Assembly (NCBI GenBank): GCA_023268355.1
Contig: JALNJK010000004.1
Location: 62,001 to 126,000 of the forward strand
DNA: 64,000 nucleotides
Reading direction: 5' to 3'
DNA from: Candidatus Terraquivivens tengchongensis
GTDB lineage: Archaea > Thermoproteota > Nitrososphaeria_A > Caldarchaeales > Wolframiiraptoraceae
Below are positions 8,564-17,884 of this stretch, in pieces. The translations under genes were made by a program, and so were the position numbers. The notes below the pieces were generated by a model. It saw only the letters and a program-made list of their open reading frames with translations. It was not told where the DNA came from and searched no databases. Numbering within the stretch: the first letter of the stretch is position 1; every line of letters begins with the position of its first letter.

Positions 8564-9816
8564 GCAGCCCATCAAAAATTATAGATGCTTGTGCAAGGAT
8601 AGTGCTCGATAGTAGGGGCGACGAGACGATAGAAGTTGAGGTTAGGACTACCAAAGCCCTAGGAAGGGCCGCGGCTCCTGCTGGCAAAAGTAGGGGTATA
8701 AAAGAAGCCGTTCCTTATCCTTCGGGTGGTGCCAAAGAGTCTCTTGAAATCTTTAAGAGAACTATAAAGCAACGTTTAATAGGCCTTGATGCATCTGAAC
8801 AGGAATCGATAGATTTGATGCTTAAAGAGGTTGATGGTACAGAGAGGTTCGAAAAAATTGGGGGAAACCTCGCCTATGCCGTATCGCTTGCGACAGCCCT
8901 GGCGGCTTCAGCGTCTTTGGGAAAACCGCTTCACGAGTTTTTGAACCCTAACGCCTCAATTATTCCGTTGCCGCTGGGTAACGTACTGGGTGGAGGTAAG
9001 CATGCAGGCAAGGGCGCACCTGACATACAGGAAATGTTAACAGTTCCACTCAACCCCAAGACACCTTTTGATGCAATAATGGCGAACGCTTTGGTCCATA
9101 AAGAACTAGGGAAAATCCTTCAGAAGAAGTTGCCGAACTTTCCACTCGGAAGGGGTGATGAAGGAGCGTATGCACCGAACATGCACATCTATGACGCTTT
9201 GGAGAGTGTTATTGAAGCTGCTGAAAGGGTCTCAGAGATGATGGGCATAAAGCTCGGGGTCGGAATAGACGTAGCCGCATCAAGCTTATGGGACGAGAAG
9301 AGAAAATGTTACGTTTATGAGAATGAGGGCAAGCACATGACGAGGGATGAACACATAGGCTACATAATATCCCTAGTGCGAGAGTTTAACTTGGTTTATG
9401 TCGAAGACCCCGTTGAAGAGTGTGATTTTGAGGGCTTTAAGGAGGTGCTTAAAAGTGTACCAAGCGTTTTAGTCTGCGCCGATGACCTTGTAGTGACTAA
9501 CGCGACGCTTATCAAAAAAGCTGGCGAAATTGGGGCTGCTAATGCGGTAATCATTAAGCCCAATCAGGTTGGTACGCTTACCGACACAAGGAATGCGTGC
9601 AAAGTCGCACATGAACTTTGTATGACGCCCGTGGCATCGCATAGATCAGGAGAGACGCCCGAAGGACATCTTGCCCATATAGCGGTCGGGTTTGAGTGTA
9701 AATTAATTAAGTCGGGCGTAGTTGGTGGTGAAAGGGTTGCAAAGGCGAACGAGTTGTTAAGGATTGGAGAAAACTTAGGTAGCAAATTAAGAATGGCGAC
9801 GTTGGGAGGTGGATAA
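8560..9816 (+). CDS. eno: Enolase
   Basis: Phosphopyruvate hydratase (2-phosphoglycerate to PEP), 418 residues. N-terminal capping domain with [17 protein letters not shown]. The TIM-barrel metal ligands lie in [18 protein letters not shown] and CADDLVVTN; the catalytic Lys is in IIKPNQVGT and the loop SHRSGETP follows. GTG start within the rpoN stop region. In archaea eno commonly sits between rpoN/rpoK and rps2. Confidence 0.97.
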   Translation: MSSPSKIIDACARIVLDSRGDETIEVEVRTTKALGRAAAPAGKSRGIKEAVPYPSGGAKESLEIFKRTIKQRLIGLDASEQESIDLMLKEVDGTERFEKIGGNLAYAVSLATALAASASLGKPLHEFLNPNASIIPLPLGNVLGGGKHAGKGAPDIQEMLTVPLNPKTPFDAIMANALVHKELGKILQKKLPNFPLGRGDEGAYAPNMHIYDALESVIEAAERVSEMMGIKLGVGIDVAASSLWDEKRKCYVYENEGKHMTRDEHIGYIISLVREFNLVYVEDPVEECDFEGFKEVLKSVPSVLVCADDLVVTNATLIKKAGEIGAANAVIIKPNQVGTLTDTRNACKVAHELCMTPVASHRSGETPEGHLAHIAVGFECKLIKSGVVGGERVAKANELLRIGENLGSKLRMATLGGG

Positions 9817-10431
9817 ATGGAATCAACACAATCAGCAGAAGCAGAAATCATAGAGCTGTTTGTGAAAAATGCCGTACATGTCGGCTCAAAGGTTAAAGTG
9901 AGACACGCCGAGAAGTTCATATTCAAGCTGAGGCAAGACGGTGTCTACCTAATAGATGTGAAAAAGACAATCGAGAGACTTAACATTGCTGCAAAATTCA
10001 TCTCATTATTCCCACCAGAAAAGGTCGCCGTGGTATCGACGCACGTTTACGGCGTCAGAGCAGTCCAGAGATTTTGCGAGCTTACCGGTTGCATACCGAT
10101 CGTCCAAAAGATTCGTTCGGGAATGTTCACAAATAGGGTCTTAAAATACTACATGGAACCCCAACTTGTATTGGTTTCCGATCCCCGTTACGATGCCCAG
10201 GCCATAGAGGAGGCGGCGATAGCGAGGATACCAGTAATAGCATTCTGTAGCACGGATAATATGCTCAGCAATATAGATCTAGCCGTTCCAATAAACAACA
10301 GAGGGAAATCATCCTTGCCTTACGCATTTTGGTACTTAGCGAAGCGCGTGCTAATGGAGAGGGGTCTGCTAACACCAGAAAAGGAAGCGGAGATATTGCC
10401 TGAAAGCTTCATGCCGACATCAGTCGCTTAG
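9817..10431 (+). CDS. rps2: Ribosomal protein uS2
   Basis: Small-subunit protein of 204 residues with the family segment FCSTDNMLSNIDLAVPINNRG and an N-terminal basic helix region. ATG start next to the eno stop, after a strong SD GGGAGGTGGAT. The acidic Sa/p40 C-terminal extension is absent, as in other archaea. Confidence 0.96.
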   Translation: MESTQSAEAEIIELFVKNAVHVGSKVKVRHAEKFIFKLRQDGVYLIDVKKTIERLNIAAKFISLFPPEKVAVVSTHVYGVRAVQRFCELTGCIPIVQKIRSGMFTNRVLKYYMEPQLVLVSDPRYDAQAIEEAAIARIPVIAFCSTDNMLSNIDLAVPINNRGKSSLPYAFWYLAKRVLMERGLLTPEKEAEILPESFMPTSVA

Positions 10432-10484
10432 GCTTCACGTGAAATTTTAATAACAGGCAATCGGTAAATATACAGAGATTAGGA

Positions 10485-11339
10485 ATGGGTATACGTAGGC
10501 CGGTTGTTGCCGGCAGTTTTTATGCTGGTACCCAAAAACTCTTGATAGAACAAATAAAAGAATCGTTTCTACACCCAATAGGACCGGGAAGACTGCCGAA
10601 GGCTGTATGGGGCGATGAAAGAATACCTGCACTCGTGTGCCCCCATGCGGGTTATATGTATTCTGGACCTGTAGCTGCCCATTCGTACGCCTCCCTAGAG
10701 GGGCGAAGGAAACCAAAGGTTGTGGTCATAGTAGGGCCTAACCATGCTGGTATAGGTTCAGAAGTTTCTGTATATCCAGAGGGTGAATGGTATACTCCGC
10801 TTGGTAGTGTGCCGATAGACTCAGACTTGGCTAAGCGTATCTCGAAGAACTCGGATTTAATAAGCCTCGATGAATACTCACACGATGAAGAACACTCGCT
10901 CGAGGTTCAACTTCCATTTCTTCAGTATGTGTTAGGAACATTCAAACTTTTACCTATCGTGATGCTAAACCAAGATAAGGATGTAGCAGAAGAGGTCGGC
11001 AGAGTTTTGGCAGAATCGGTTAACGGACAAGACGTGCTGCTCATCGCTTCATCAGACTTCACGCATTACGAACCAGATCATATTGCTAAGAAAAAAGATA
11101 TGATGGCAATAGAACGCATAAGCGCCTTGGATATCGGAGGGTTTTATGACGTGATACTCAAACACAATGTTACCGCATGTGGTTATGGGCCGATCGCCGC
11201 CATAATGATGGCATCAAAGATCTTAGGTACAAAGAATGTCAGGTTATTAAAGTATGCAACGAGTGGAGATGTTACTGGTGACAGGTCGGCAGTCGTGGGT
11301 TATGCTTCTATACTCATAGAGTTAGAAGAAAGTCGGTAA
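10485..11339 (+). CDS. MEMO1 family protein
   Basis: Non-haem-iron-dioxygenase-like fold of the MEMO family (284 residues; AmmeMemoRadiSam system protein B in bacteria). Visible metal-site segments are CPHAGYMYSGP (about 56-66), GPNHAGIG and SSDFTHYEP, and HSLEVQLPFLQ is also typical. Archaeal MEMO genes are often found between rps2 and mvk, as here. Biochemical role in archaea unproven. No AMMECR1 partner lies in this window, though two radical SAM genes do at 26-28 kb. Confidence 0.9.
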   Translation: MGIRRPVVAGSFYAGTQKLLIEQIKESFLHPIGPGRLPKAVWGDERIPALVCPHAGYMYSGPVAAHSYASLEGRRKPKVVVIVGPNHAGIGSEVSVYPEGEWYTPLGSVPIDSDLAKRISKNSDLISLDEYSHDEEHSLEVQLPFLQYVLGTFKLLPIVMLNQDKDVAEEVGRVLAESVNGQDVLLIASSDFTHYEPDHIAKKKDMMAIERISALDIGGFYDVILKHNVTACGYGPIAAIMMASKILGTKNVRLLKYATSGDVTGDRSAVVGYASILIELEESR

Positions 11340-11411
11340 TCTCCGAATGCGTTGACAGATAAAAGGTTTGCATGGTTATCGATATAAGTAAGCATCTACT
11401 CTATAAAGCCC

Positions 11412-11789
11412 ATGAGAGCTAGTCTAAAGAGCATTGTTGAAGACATACTCACAAAGATCGAGGACAAACGCGTTATAGGTCTGATAACCTACCGTCACTA
11501 CGCTGAAGAGCTTGCTCTTTATGAAAAGTTCGGTAGGTGTGGTTTCGCCATAAGTGTCGTCATGGCGAACGGTGGCAGAATCACATATCATATGCTGGTA
11601 GAGGTTGAAAAAGATCTCAGGAACAGAAAAGCAGGCGGAACAGTCAGATACGTGCTACTAAAGGAGGAAGGAAGTAAAAGGAAGCTTGACGTCGTGAAGG
11701 CTAGGTACAGAAGCCGGATAGACCTCCTCAGGGGTGTGGACAGGATTAGAAGGTCTTTTTACAGACGAATACTTCAAGGTCAGATATGA
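11412..11789 (+). CDS. Conserved-looking basic protein of unknown function
   Basis: 125 residues and not recognised. It begins with an amphipathic helix (SLKSIVEDILTKIEDKRVIG), has a central strand-rich region (FAISVVMANGGRITYHMLVEVE) and a strongly basic C-terminal helix (RSRIDLLRGVDRIRRSFYRR), so RNA binding is possible but unproven. It stands alone between MEMO and mvk with short promoter-sized gaps on both sides. Codon use resembles the neighbours, and the AT-rich TATA-like stretch before ATG 11412 suggests leaderless transcription. Confidence 0.6.
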   Translation: MRASLKSIVEDILTKIEDKRVIGLITYRHYAEELALYEKFGRCGFAISVVMANGGRITYHMLVEVEKDLRNRKAGGTVRYVLLKEEGSKRKLDVVKARYRSRIDLLRGVDRIRRSFYRRILQGQI

Positions 11790-11867
11790 CGCTTAACCCT
11801 CAAGATTAATGGTATTGATTACGGATCTCGAAACTTCGTAGGTTAAGCCGAAAACAAAAATAAGTGA

Positions 11868-11880
11868 ACGTTTAACGTAA
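11868..11880. promoter_or_regulatory. ACGTTTAACGTAA motif upstream of mvk
   Basis: Near-palindromic 13-mer 28 nt before the mvk start. It matches ACGTTAACGTAA upstream of hmgA apart from one extra T. Candidate operator shared by the two separately transcribed mevalonate units; inference only. Confidence 0.35.
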
Positions 11881-11908
11881 AAGTGACAGATTAGGTGGAT
11901 ACCGGCCC

Positions 11909-12892
11909 TTGAAAGCAGTTGCAGTAGCACCAGGTAAGGTCATTCTTTACGGTGAACACTTTGTGGTCTATAACGTGCCTGCCATAGTCATGGCTATAGA
12001 TAGGGCAGTTAAGGTGTTAGTCTCTCCTAGAGATGATGGATTGTTAAGGATATGCTCGGACTTGGGTTTTGCTTGCGAGTACGAAAATGGTACCGCCAAA
12101 CCGCTTATGGGTGGTAGAAAATCCGTGACTTTTCTCGAACCTGTGAGGATAGCGACCAAAACGGTCTTAGAGCATTTCGATGAGAAGAAGGGTTTAAACA
12201 TAGATGTGTATTCCACAATCCCGTCGTCCGTAGGTCTGGGCTCATCGGGAGCAATATCTGTGGCTACAGTGGCAGCGGTCAGTAAGGTTTTAGGTCATGA
12301 AATCGATAAGGAACAGATATGGAGGTTATCGTTGCAGGCAGAAAGGTACGTTCACGTAACGCCCTCCGGCATAGACCCCCTTGTATCAGTCTACGGGGGT
12401 CTTCTGGTTTGGAGAATACAGGATGGTAGTAAACCGAAGAGGATAGACCGCGACATCGTCCTCATTGTGGGCAATACTGGAATACAACGTTCAACTGGCA
12501 AGTTCGTATCCATGGTAGGCAAGAAGAAAGCCAGGAAGATCGAAGGAATAAGCCAGCTTATGGGAGTCATGAGCTGGATATCGAACCTAGCCTTAAAGGC
12601 GTTCAAGGAAATGGACCTTGTGACTCTAGGAGTGCTGATGAACATGAACCATGAGCTGCTTAAGGTCATCGGTGTTTCTCACGAGTCCCTAGATAGGTTA
12701 GTGGAGGCTACAAGAAAGGCTGGAGCTTTAGGGAGTAAGCTGACAGGTGGTGGGGGTGGTGGTTGCATGATAAGCCTGGCGACACCAAGCAAAAGGGCTG
12801 TAGTATGCAAAGCCATAGAGGAGAATGGTGGACAGCCGATGATAGTTAGGAAGCATAACGCCGGCGTAAAGGTACAGCTCGTAAAAAGTTGA
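11909..12892 (+). CDS. mvk: Mevalonate kinase
   Basis: GHMP kinase phosphorylating mevalonate to mevalonate 5-phosphate in the isoprenoid pathway. 327 residues with the three GHMP motifs: PGKVILYGEHFVVY at the N-terminus, the ATP loop SSVGLGSSGAISVATV (about 108-123), and the C-terminal KLTGGGGGGCM. TTG start with SD AGGTGGAT 8 nt upstream. No phosphomevalonate kinase or diphosphomevalonate decarboxylase is nearby, in keeping with the archaeal modified route, in which isopentenyl phosphate kinase acts late. Confidence 0.95.
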   Translation: MKAVAVAPGKVILYGEHFVVYNVPAIVMAIDRAVKVLVSPRDDGLLRICSDLGFACEYENGTAKPLMGGRKSVTFLEPVRIATKTVLEHFDEKKGLNIDVYSTIPSSVGLGSSGAISVATVAAVSKVLGHEIDKEQIWRLSLQAERYVHVTPSGIDPLVSVYGGLLVWRIQDGSKPKRIDRDIVLIVGNTGIQRSTGKFVSMVGKKKARKIEGISQLMGVMSWISNLALKAFKEMDLVTLGVLMNMNHELLKVIGVSHESLDRLVEATRKAGALGSKLTGGGGGGCMISLATPSKRAVVCKAIEENGGQPMIVRKHNAGVKVQLVKS

Positions 12893-13003
12893 TACAAAAC
12901 ATGATTACGGATGTTCTTACCTGAAACACGATTTCACGAAAACCTCTGCCCAAAATGTTTTCCATGAAGGATATTACTACGAATTTCGTTACAAAGCATC
13001 TTT

Positions 13004-13017
13004 TTACGTTAACGTAA
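13004..13017. promoter_or_regulatory. TTACGTTAACGTAA palindrome in hmgA promoter
   Basis: A perfect 14-bp palindrome directly followed by an AT-rich TATA-like box (AAATTTATC, 13018-13026) about 27 nt before the hmgA ATG. A dimeric regulator bound here would block TBP/TFB access. A near copy lies upstream of mvk. Confidence 0.45.
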
Positions 13018-13050
13018 GAAATTTATCTAACGTTTTTTTAAAATTATATC

Positions 13051-14319
13051 ATGAAATCGTCCAGGATACCTCGATTTTATCAACTTTCACCAGAAGAGAG
13101 GTTAAAGCACGTAGCGGAATTCGCTGAGCTCACGCCTGAAGAAGTCGAGCTTCTGAAGAAGCATGGTGGGCTGGATTTATCCGTAGCAAGCAGGATGATA
13201 GAGAATGTTATAGGGACGTTCGGGCTACCGTTAGGTATAGCGACCAACTTCTTGATAAACGGGAAGGACTACTTGATACCGATGGTGATCGAGGAACCCT
13301 CGGTCGTCGCAGCCGCCTCTAATGCTGCGAGAATGATGAGGGAGGGTGGTGGGATATTCTCCATAAGCACAGCGCCTGTGATGATAGGACAGGTTCAAGT
13401 CGTCGGAATTAAGGATATTGAAGGTGCAAAGTTTGATGTGTTGAAGGTTAAGGACGAGATACTCAAGATAGCCAACGAGAAAGACCCAGTCCTAGTAGGT
13501 CTTGGAGGCGGTGCTAAAGATTTGGAGGTGAGAGTAATCAATTCTCCTGAAGGACCGATGCTCATAGTCCATCTTCTTGTGGATGTAAGGGATGCTATGG
13601 GCGCGAATGCCGTTAACACGATGGCCGAGGCTGTCGCTCCTTACATTTCGCAGATAACTGGTGGGAAGGTTTACCTCAGAATAATATCCAATCTAGCCGA
13701 TAAAAGACTCGTAAGGGCAAAAGCCATCGTACCGAAGGATGCTATCGGAGGAGAGGAGGTGGCGAAAGGTATAGTTTACGCGTGGGCTTTCGCGGCCGCA
13801 GACCCATACAGGGCCGCAACGCACAACAAAGGAATAATGAATGGTGTAGATGCTGTAGTCATAGCCACAGGAAACGATTGGAGGGCAGTGGAGGCGGGTG
13901 CTCATGCTTATGCGGCGAGGAACGGAAGATACGAGCCCTTATCAAAGTGGGAACTCGATGAACGTGGCGACCTCGTCGGCACTTTGGAGATGCCACTGGC
14001 CTTAGGCATAGTAGGTGGTGCTACAAAAACAAACCCCCTGGCGAGGTTATGCCTCAAGATACTTGGTGTCAAGACAGCATCCGAGTTGGCCGAGGTAGTT
14101 GGAGCAGTAGGTCTTGCTCAGAACCTTGCAGCATTAAGGGCATTAGCAGCGGAAGGTATTCAGAAGGGGCACATGTCTTTACATGCAAAGAATATTGCCG
14201 TCATGGCCGGAGCTGTTGGTGATGAAGTGGACAAGGTTGCAGAGTTGATGGTAAAGGATGGAGTTATAAGGCTGGACAAGGCGATCGAAATATTGCAAAA
14301 ATTAAGGGGATCTGCTTAG
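13051..14319 (+). CDS. hmgA: HMG-CoA reductase, class II
   Basis: Reduces HMG-CoA to mevalonate. The sequence is of the class II (Pseudomonas mevalonii-like) type: the N-terminus carries [20 protein letters not shown], and the catalytic set is readable as Glu in [10 protein letters not shown], Lys in THNKGIMNG, Asp in ATGNDWRA and His in GHMSLHA. 422 residues is normal for class II. Most archaea use class I; class II in archaea (for example Archaeoglobus) has been ascribed to transfer from bacteria. Probably leaderless, since no SD precedes the ATG. First gene of the unit hmgA-hmgS-thiolase-DUF35. Confidence 0.95.
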   Translation: MKSSRIPRFYQLSPEERLKHVAEFAELTPEEVELLKKHGGLDLSVASRMIENVIGTFGLPLGIATNFLINGKDYLIPMVIEEPSVVAAASNAARMMREGGGIFSISTAPVMIGQVQVVGIKDIEGAKFDVLKVKDEILKIANEKDPVLVGLGGGAKDLEVRVINSPEGPMLIVHLLVDVRDAMGANAVNTMAEAVAPYISQITGGKVYLRIISNLADKRLVRAKAIVPKDAIGGEEVAKGIVYAWAFAAADPYRAATHNKGIMNGVDAVVIATGNDWRAVEAGAHAYAARNGRYEPLSKWELDERGDLVGTLEMPLALGIVGGATKTNPLARLCLKILGVKTASELAEVVGAVGLAQNLAALRALAAEGIQKGHMSLHAKNIAVMAGAVGDEVDKVAELMVKDGVIRLDKAIEILQKLRGSA

Positions 14320-14334
14320 GTAGGTGTGGTTTTG

Positions 14335-15399
14335 ATGACGGTCTTCAAAGATAAAAATACAGTGATAATTGGTTACGGCTCCTACATACCGAGATATAGA
14401 ATTAAGATAGAGGACATAGCCCGCGCATGGGGCGAATCGTTAGACATGTTAAGGGGGTTAAGGGTTCAAGAGATCTCCGTGAAGGGGCCGGATGAGGACC
14501 AGGTTACCATAGCCGTAGAGGCTGCTAGGAATGCCTTAAGGAGAGCGCCCGAAGTAAACCCAAAGGACATAGGAGCGATATACTCGGGCTCGGAGTCGAA
14601 ACCCTATGCTGTTAAACCAACGTCAACGATAGTCGCGGCAGCAATAGGCGCTCCCATGTCGGTGAGGCTCGCTGATTATGAGTTTGCATGTAAAGGTGGC
14701 ACCGAGGCTATTATAAGCTGCATATCCCAAGCGAGGTCTGGCATGATTAAGTATGGACTTGCGATCGCTGCTGACTGCTCCCAATCCTTGCCCGGTGATG
14801 TGTTGGAATATACCGCCTCAGCAGGTGGCTCTGCTTTCATAATAGGTCATAATTCAGGTGACCCGGTAGCCTATTTTGAAGGGCAGTACTCAGTAGGTAC
14901 AGATACGCCAGACTTTTGGAGAAGAGACTTGATCAAGTACCCAAGACATGGCGGAAGGTTCACGGGAGAGCCCGCGTACTTTAGACATGTAATTGCAGCA
15001 GCTACCGGTTTAATGAAGGAGCTCAACATGACACCAGAAGATTTCGATTATATAGTTCCGCATCAGCCCAACGGCTCGTTCCCGGTTGAGGTTGCCAAAA
15101 GATTAGGGTTCGGCGAGAGCAAGGTGTTGCCGGGTTTATTGTCACCTATCGTGGGAAACTTTTACTCCGGCTCCTCACCCACGGGGCTCTGTAAAGTACT
15201 CGACCAAGCTAAACCGGGCCAGAGGATACTTTTGGTGTCATTCGGTTCTGGTGCTGGGTCGGATGCTTTTAGCATAGTCGTGACGGAGGGTATAGAAAGG
15301 AAGAGGGGTCTAGCACCTAAGGTCGAGGACTTCATTAACAGAAAGAAGTATGTTGACTATAGCCTCTATGCAAGGTTTTGGAGAAAAATAGCGTTGTGA
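14335..15399 (+). CDS. hmgS: Hydroxymethylglutaryl-CoA synthase
   Basis: Condenses acetoacetyl-CoA with acetyl-CoA. Archaeal-type HMGCS with the acylated Cys in [11 protein letters not shown] (about residue 118), His in [10 protein letters not shown] and [11 protein letters not shown] near the C-terminus. ATG 14335 follows the SD AGGTGTG; an in-frame GTG 9 nt upstream is possible. The next two genes encode its thiolase and DUF35 partners, which form a substrate-channelling complex in Methanothermococcus. Confidence 0.94.
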   Translation: MTVFKDKNTVIIGYGSYIPRYRIKIEDIARAWGESLDMLRGLRVQEISVKGPDEDQVTIAVEAARNALRRAPEVNPKDIGAIYSGSESKPYAVKPTSTIVAAAIGAPMSVRLADYEFACKGGTEAIISCISQARSGMIKYGLAIAADCSQSLPGDVLEYTASAGGSAFIIGHNSGDPVAYFEGQYSVGTDTPDFWRRDLIKYPRHGGRFTGEPAYFRHVIAAATGLMKELNMTPEDFDYIVPHQPNGSFPVEVAKRLGFGESKVLPGLLSPIVGNFYSGSSPTGLCKVLDQAKPGQRILLVSFGSGAGSDAFSIVVTEGIERKRGLAPKVEDFINRKKYVDYSLYARFWRKIAL

Positions 15400-15409
15400 G
15401 GTGAGATGC

Positions 15410-16576
15410 TTGCGTGATGTAGCGGTCGTAGGTATTGGGATGACGAAGTTCGGTGAGAGATGGGATAAGCAACTCAGGGACTTATTCGTCGAAGCAGCAA
15501 ATGAGGCGCTCAAAGACGCAAGCATGGGAAAGGACGAGGTTCAAGCACTTTTCGTGGGCAACTTCTCGGCTGGTAGCTTCGTAGGACAGGAACACGTGGC
15601 ACCTCTTTTGGCAGATTATCTGTCGTTGAAGTCCAAGCCTGCATTTAGGATCGAAAACGCATGCGCATCGTCCGGTATGGCTTTTAACTTAGCTTGTATG
15701 GCAATCGCGTCCGGCATTTACGACATAGTAATGGTCGGCGGTGTGGAAAAGATGACAGATATCTCGGTATCTGAGGCAACGAGCGTATATGCAAAGGCAA
15801 TGGATGCAGAGTGGGAGTCATTCTTCGGACTTACACTTCCAGCGGCTTTTGCCCTGATCGCTAGGAGACATATGGTTCAATACGGTACAAAGCCCGAGCA
15901 GCTCGCGATGGTCTCCGTCAAAAACCACAGGAATGCAACAAAGAACCCGTTAGCACAGTTCCAATTCGAAATTACGGTAGAACGTGTGTTAACTTCTCCT
16001 ATAGTTTCCGACCCGTTACACGTCTTAGATTGTTCACCCATAACGGATGGTGCGGCTGCCATCGTACTATGTTCAGCAGAGCTTGCAAAGAAATATACCG
16101 ACACGCCCATATACGTGCTTGGATTCGGTGCGGCATCAGATAGCATCGCTTTACATGACAGACCTGACATAACTACGTTCAGTGCTACTGTGAAAGCGTC
16201 AAGGCAAGCGTACAAGATGGCTGGTATAGAGCCTAAGAACATCAATGTCGCTGAACTGCACGATAGCTTCACAATCGCGGAGATAATATCGTATGAGGAT
16301 TTGGGCTTTTGCGAAAAGGGAAAGGGAGGTTTGATGATAGAAGAGGGCGAGACCGAGATCGGTGGCAGAATACCCGTCAACCCAAGCGGTGGCCTAAAGG
16401 CCAGGGGCAATCCTATAGGCGCGACAGGTGCTGCACAGATCGTCGAAATAGTGCAGCAGCTAAGGGGCGAGGCTGGAAAGAGACAAGTCTCCGATGCCGA
16501 GATAGGCATGACGCAAAACATCGGCGGCTCTGGAAGTACATGTGTGGTTCATATATTCGGAAGGCAGAGGAGGTAG
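15410..16576 (+). CDS. Acetyl-CoA acetyltransferase (archaeal thiolase)
   Basis: Claisen condensation of two acetyl-CoA, first step of the mevalonate route. Thiolase fold: active Cys in IENACASSGMAF (about residue 85), His in VAELHDSFTIAE, and the C-terminal NPSGGLKARGNPIGATG loop. TTG 15410 is chosen because GAGGTGA precedes it with proper spacing; GTG 15401 is the alternative. Adjacent to hmgS and DUF35, its known complex partners in archaea. Confidence 0.92.
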   Translation: MRDVAVVGIGMTKFGERWDKQLRDLFVEAANEALKDASMGKDEVQALFVGNFSAGSFVGQEHVAPLLADYLSLKSKPAFRIENACASSGMAFNLACMAIASGIYDIVMVGGVEKMTDISVSEATSVYAKAMDAEWESFFGLTLPAAFALIARRHMVQYGTKPEQLAMVSVKNHRNATKNPLAQFQFEITVERVLTSPIVSDPLHVLDCSPITDGAAAIVLCSAELAKKYTDTPIYVLGFGAASDSIALHDRPDITTFSATVKASRQAYKMAGIEPKNINVAELHDSFTIAEIISYEDLGFCEKGKGGLMIEEGETEIGGRIPVNPSGGLKARGNPIGATGAAQIVEIVQQLRGEAGKRQVSDAEIGMTQNIGGSGSTCVVHIFGRQRR

Positions 16577-16583
16577 GTCAAGA

Positions 16584-16991
16584 ATGATGCCAAAGTCGCC
16601 AAGAATATGGCAGTTGGCCGAGAGAAGGTATAGATTATTGGGCTCAAAGTGTACGGTATGCGGAAAGACAAGCATAGGTCCAAGAAGCGTGTGTCCTGTC
16701 TGTGGTTCTGAGAAAATTGAAACCGTCCAACTTCCTTCGACTGGTAAGGTGTACTCTTACACGGTCGTCCACATGTTGCCGGCTGAGAAGGATGGTTACG
16801 GACCGTACATAATGGCCATTGTGGAGCTGGAAGATGGTACCAGACTCACCGCAGAGATAGTGGATTGTGAGCCGGAGGATGTTAAGATCGGCATGCCTGT
16901 GGAGTTGGCATTTAGGTTAATAGGACAAGAATCTGAGCACGGTATAATATACTATGGTTATAAGTTCCGACCAATCATATCCAGAACGTAA
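16584..16991 (+). CDS. DUF35 zinc-ribbon OB-fold protein (thiolase/HMGCS scaffold)
   Basis: Small scaffold that holds thiolase and HMG-CoA synthase together and shares their CoA site. N-terminal zinc ribbon CTVCGKTSIGPRSVCPVCGS, then an OB fold rich in strands (GKVYSYTVVHMLP, IMAIVELEDGTRLTAEIVDC). ATG 16584 after AGGAGGTAGG is favoured over the upstream in-frame ATG inside the thiolase gene, giving 135 residues. Confidence 0.92.
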   Translation: MMPKSPRIWQLAERRYRLLGSKCTVCGKTSIGPRSVCPVCGSEKIETVQLPSTGKVYSYTVVHMLPAEKDGYGPYIMAIVELEDGTRLTAEIVDCEPEDVKIGMPVELAFRLIGQESEHGIIYYGYKFRPIISRT

Positions 16992-16994
16992 GCA

Positions 16995-17008
16995 GAACAG
17001 GTCTGTTC
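16995..17008. promoter_or_regulatory. GAACAG-GT-CTGTTC inverted repeat before ipk
   Basis: Perfect 6-bp arms with a 2-bp centre between the DUF35 stop and the ipk promoter, about 23 bp upstream of the TATA box. It could be an operator for ipk or a weak terminator hairpin; no T-run follows directly. Confidence 0.35.
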
Positions 17009-17030
17009 AGTAAAACCAATTAAACACTTT

Positions 17031-17040
17031 TTTATAATTT
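17031..17040 (+). promoter_or_regulatory. TATA box of ipk (leaderless)
   Basis: TTTATAATTT is centred about 23 nt before ATG 17057. No SD motif lies before that ATG, so transcription probably starts at or next to the start codon. Confidence 0.55.
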
Positions 17041-17056
17041 TTTGCGGTCAAAGAGT

Positions 17057-17839
17057 ATGGGAAGGCTGATAGTGTTAAAGCTCGGAGGCTCTATTATAAC
17101 GAATAAGCGGGAACCGTTCTCTTTTAACCGGGACGTTGTTCTGAGAATAGGCAAGGAGTTAAAGTCGAGCTGGCCTGCACCACTCGTCATCGTTCATGGA
17201 GGAGGCTCGTTCGGTCATCCAATAGCCGAGGCATATGAAATAAAGAAGGGCTACCAGAGGGCTGAACAGCTCAAGGGTTTCGTGGAGACCGTCAGTGCGA
17301 TGAGGAGGCTCAACGACCTCGTAGTGTCTACGCTTAGCGATGCAAACCTTCCAGTAATAGGCATACCACCATCGTGTACCGTTACCACAAACAATGGCGA
17401 TATAGAGACGTGCAACTTTGACCCAATCTTCTCGGCTATGGAGATAGGCCTCGTACCGGTTATGTATGGTGATGCCGTGTTTGATAGGAAGTTGAAGTTT
17501 ACAATACTCTCCGGCGACACATTAGCATCATACATTGCCATGAGACTCAAAGCTAAGCAGCTCATCTTTGCTGTAGATGTGGATGGTGTTTACGGTTTTG
17601 ATAGGGAGACCTCACGGCGCTTTCTTATAGAGGAGTTAACCGAGAGAGTTCATATGAACATAAAATATGAACCAACGGAAGGTGATGTGACTGGTGGCAT
17701 GTTCTATAAAGTTGAAGAGGCGCTCGCGGCAGCAAGGCACGGCGTGGATGTTTATATAATAAACGGACTCGTTCCAGGCCGCATAGAGGCGGTAATTAAA
17801 GGACAGAAGGTTGTCGGCACAAGAGTTAAGGTAACATAA
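17057..17839 (+). CDS. ipk: Isopentenyl phosphate kinase
   Basis: Amino-acid-kinase fold enzyme making isopentenyl diphosphate from isopentenyl phosphate, the last kinase of the modified archaeal mevalonate pathway. KLGGSIITNK at the N-terminus, the substrate His in VHGGGSFGHP, and the ATP-site GDVTGGMFYKVEEA near the C-terminus. ATG 17057 is chosen because of the TATA spacing. The next gene is IPP isomerase. Confidence 0.94.
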   Translation: MGRLIVLKLGGSIITNKREPFSFNRDVVLRIGKELKSSWPAPLVIVHGGGSFGHPIAEAYEIKKGYQRAEQLKGFVETVSAMRRLNDLVVSTLSDANLPVIGIPPSCTVTTNNGDIETCNFDPIFSAMEIGLVPVMYGDAVFDRKLKFTILSGDTLASYIAMRLKAKQLIFAVDVDGVYGFDRETSRRFLIEELTERVHMNIKYEPTEGDVTGGMFYKVEEALAAARHGVDVYIINGLVPGRIEAVIKGQKVVGTRVKVT

Positions 17840-17884
17840 CCGTCACGTATTTATCAGAGACAGTTGTTAAGCTTTAAGGTCCAC

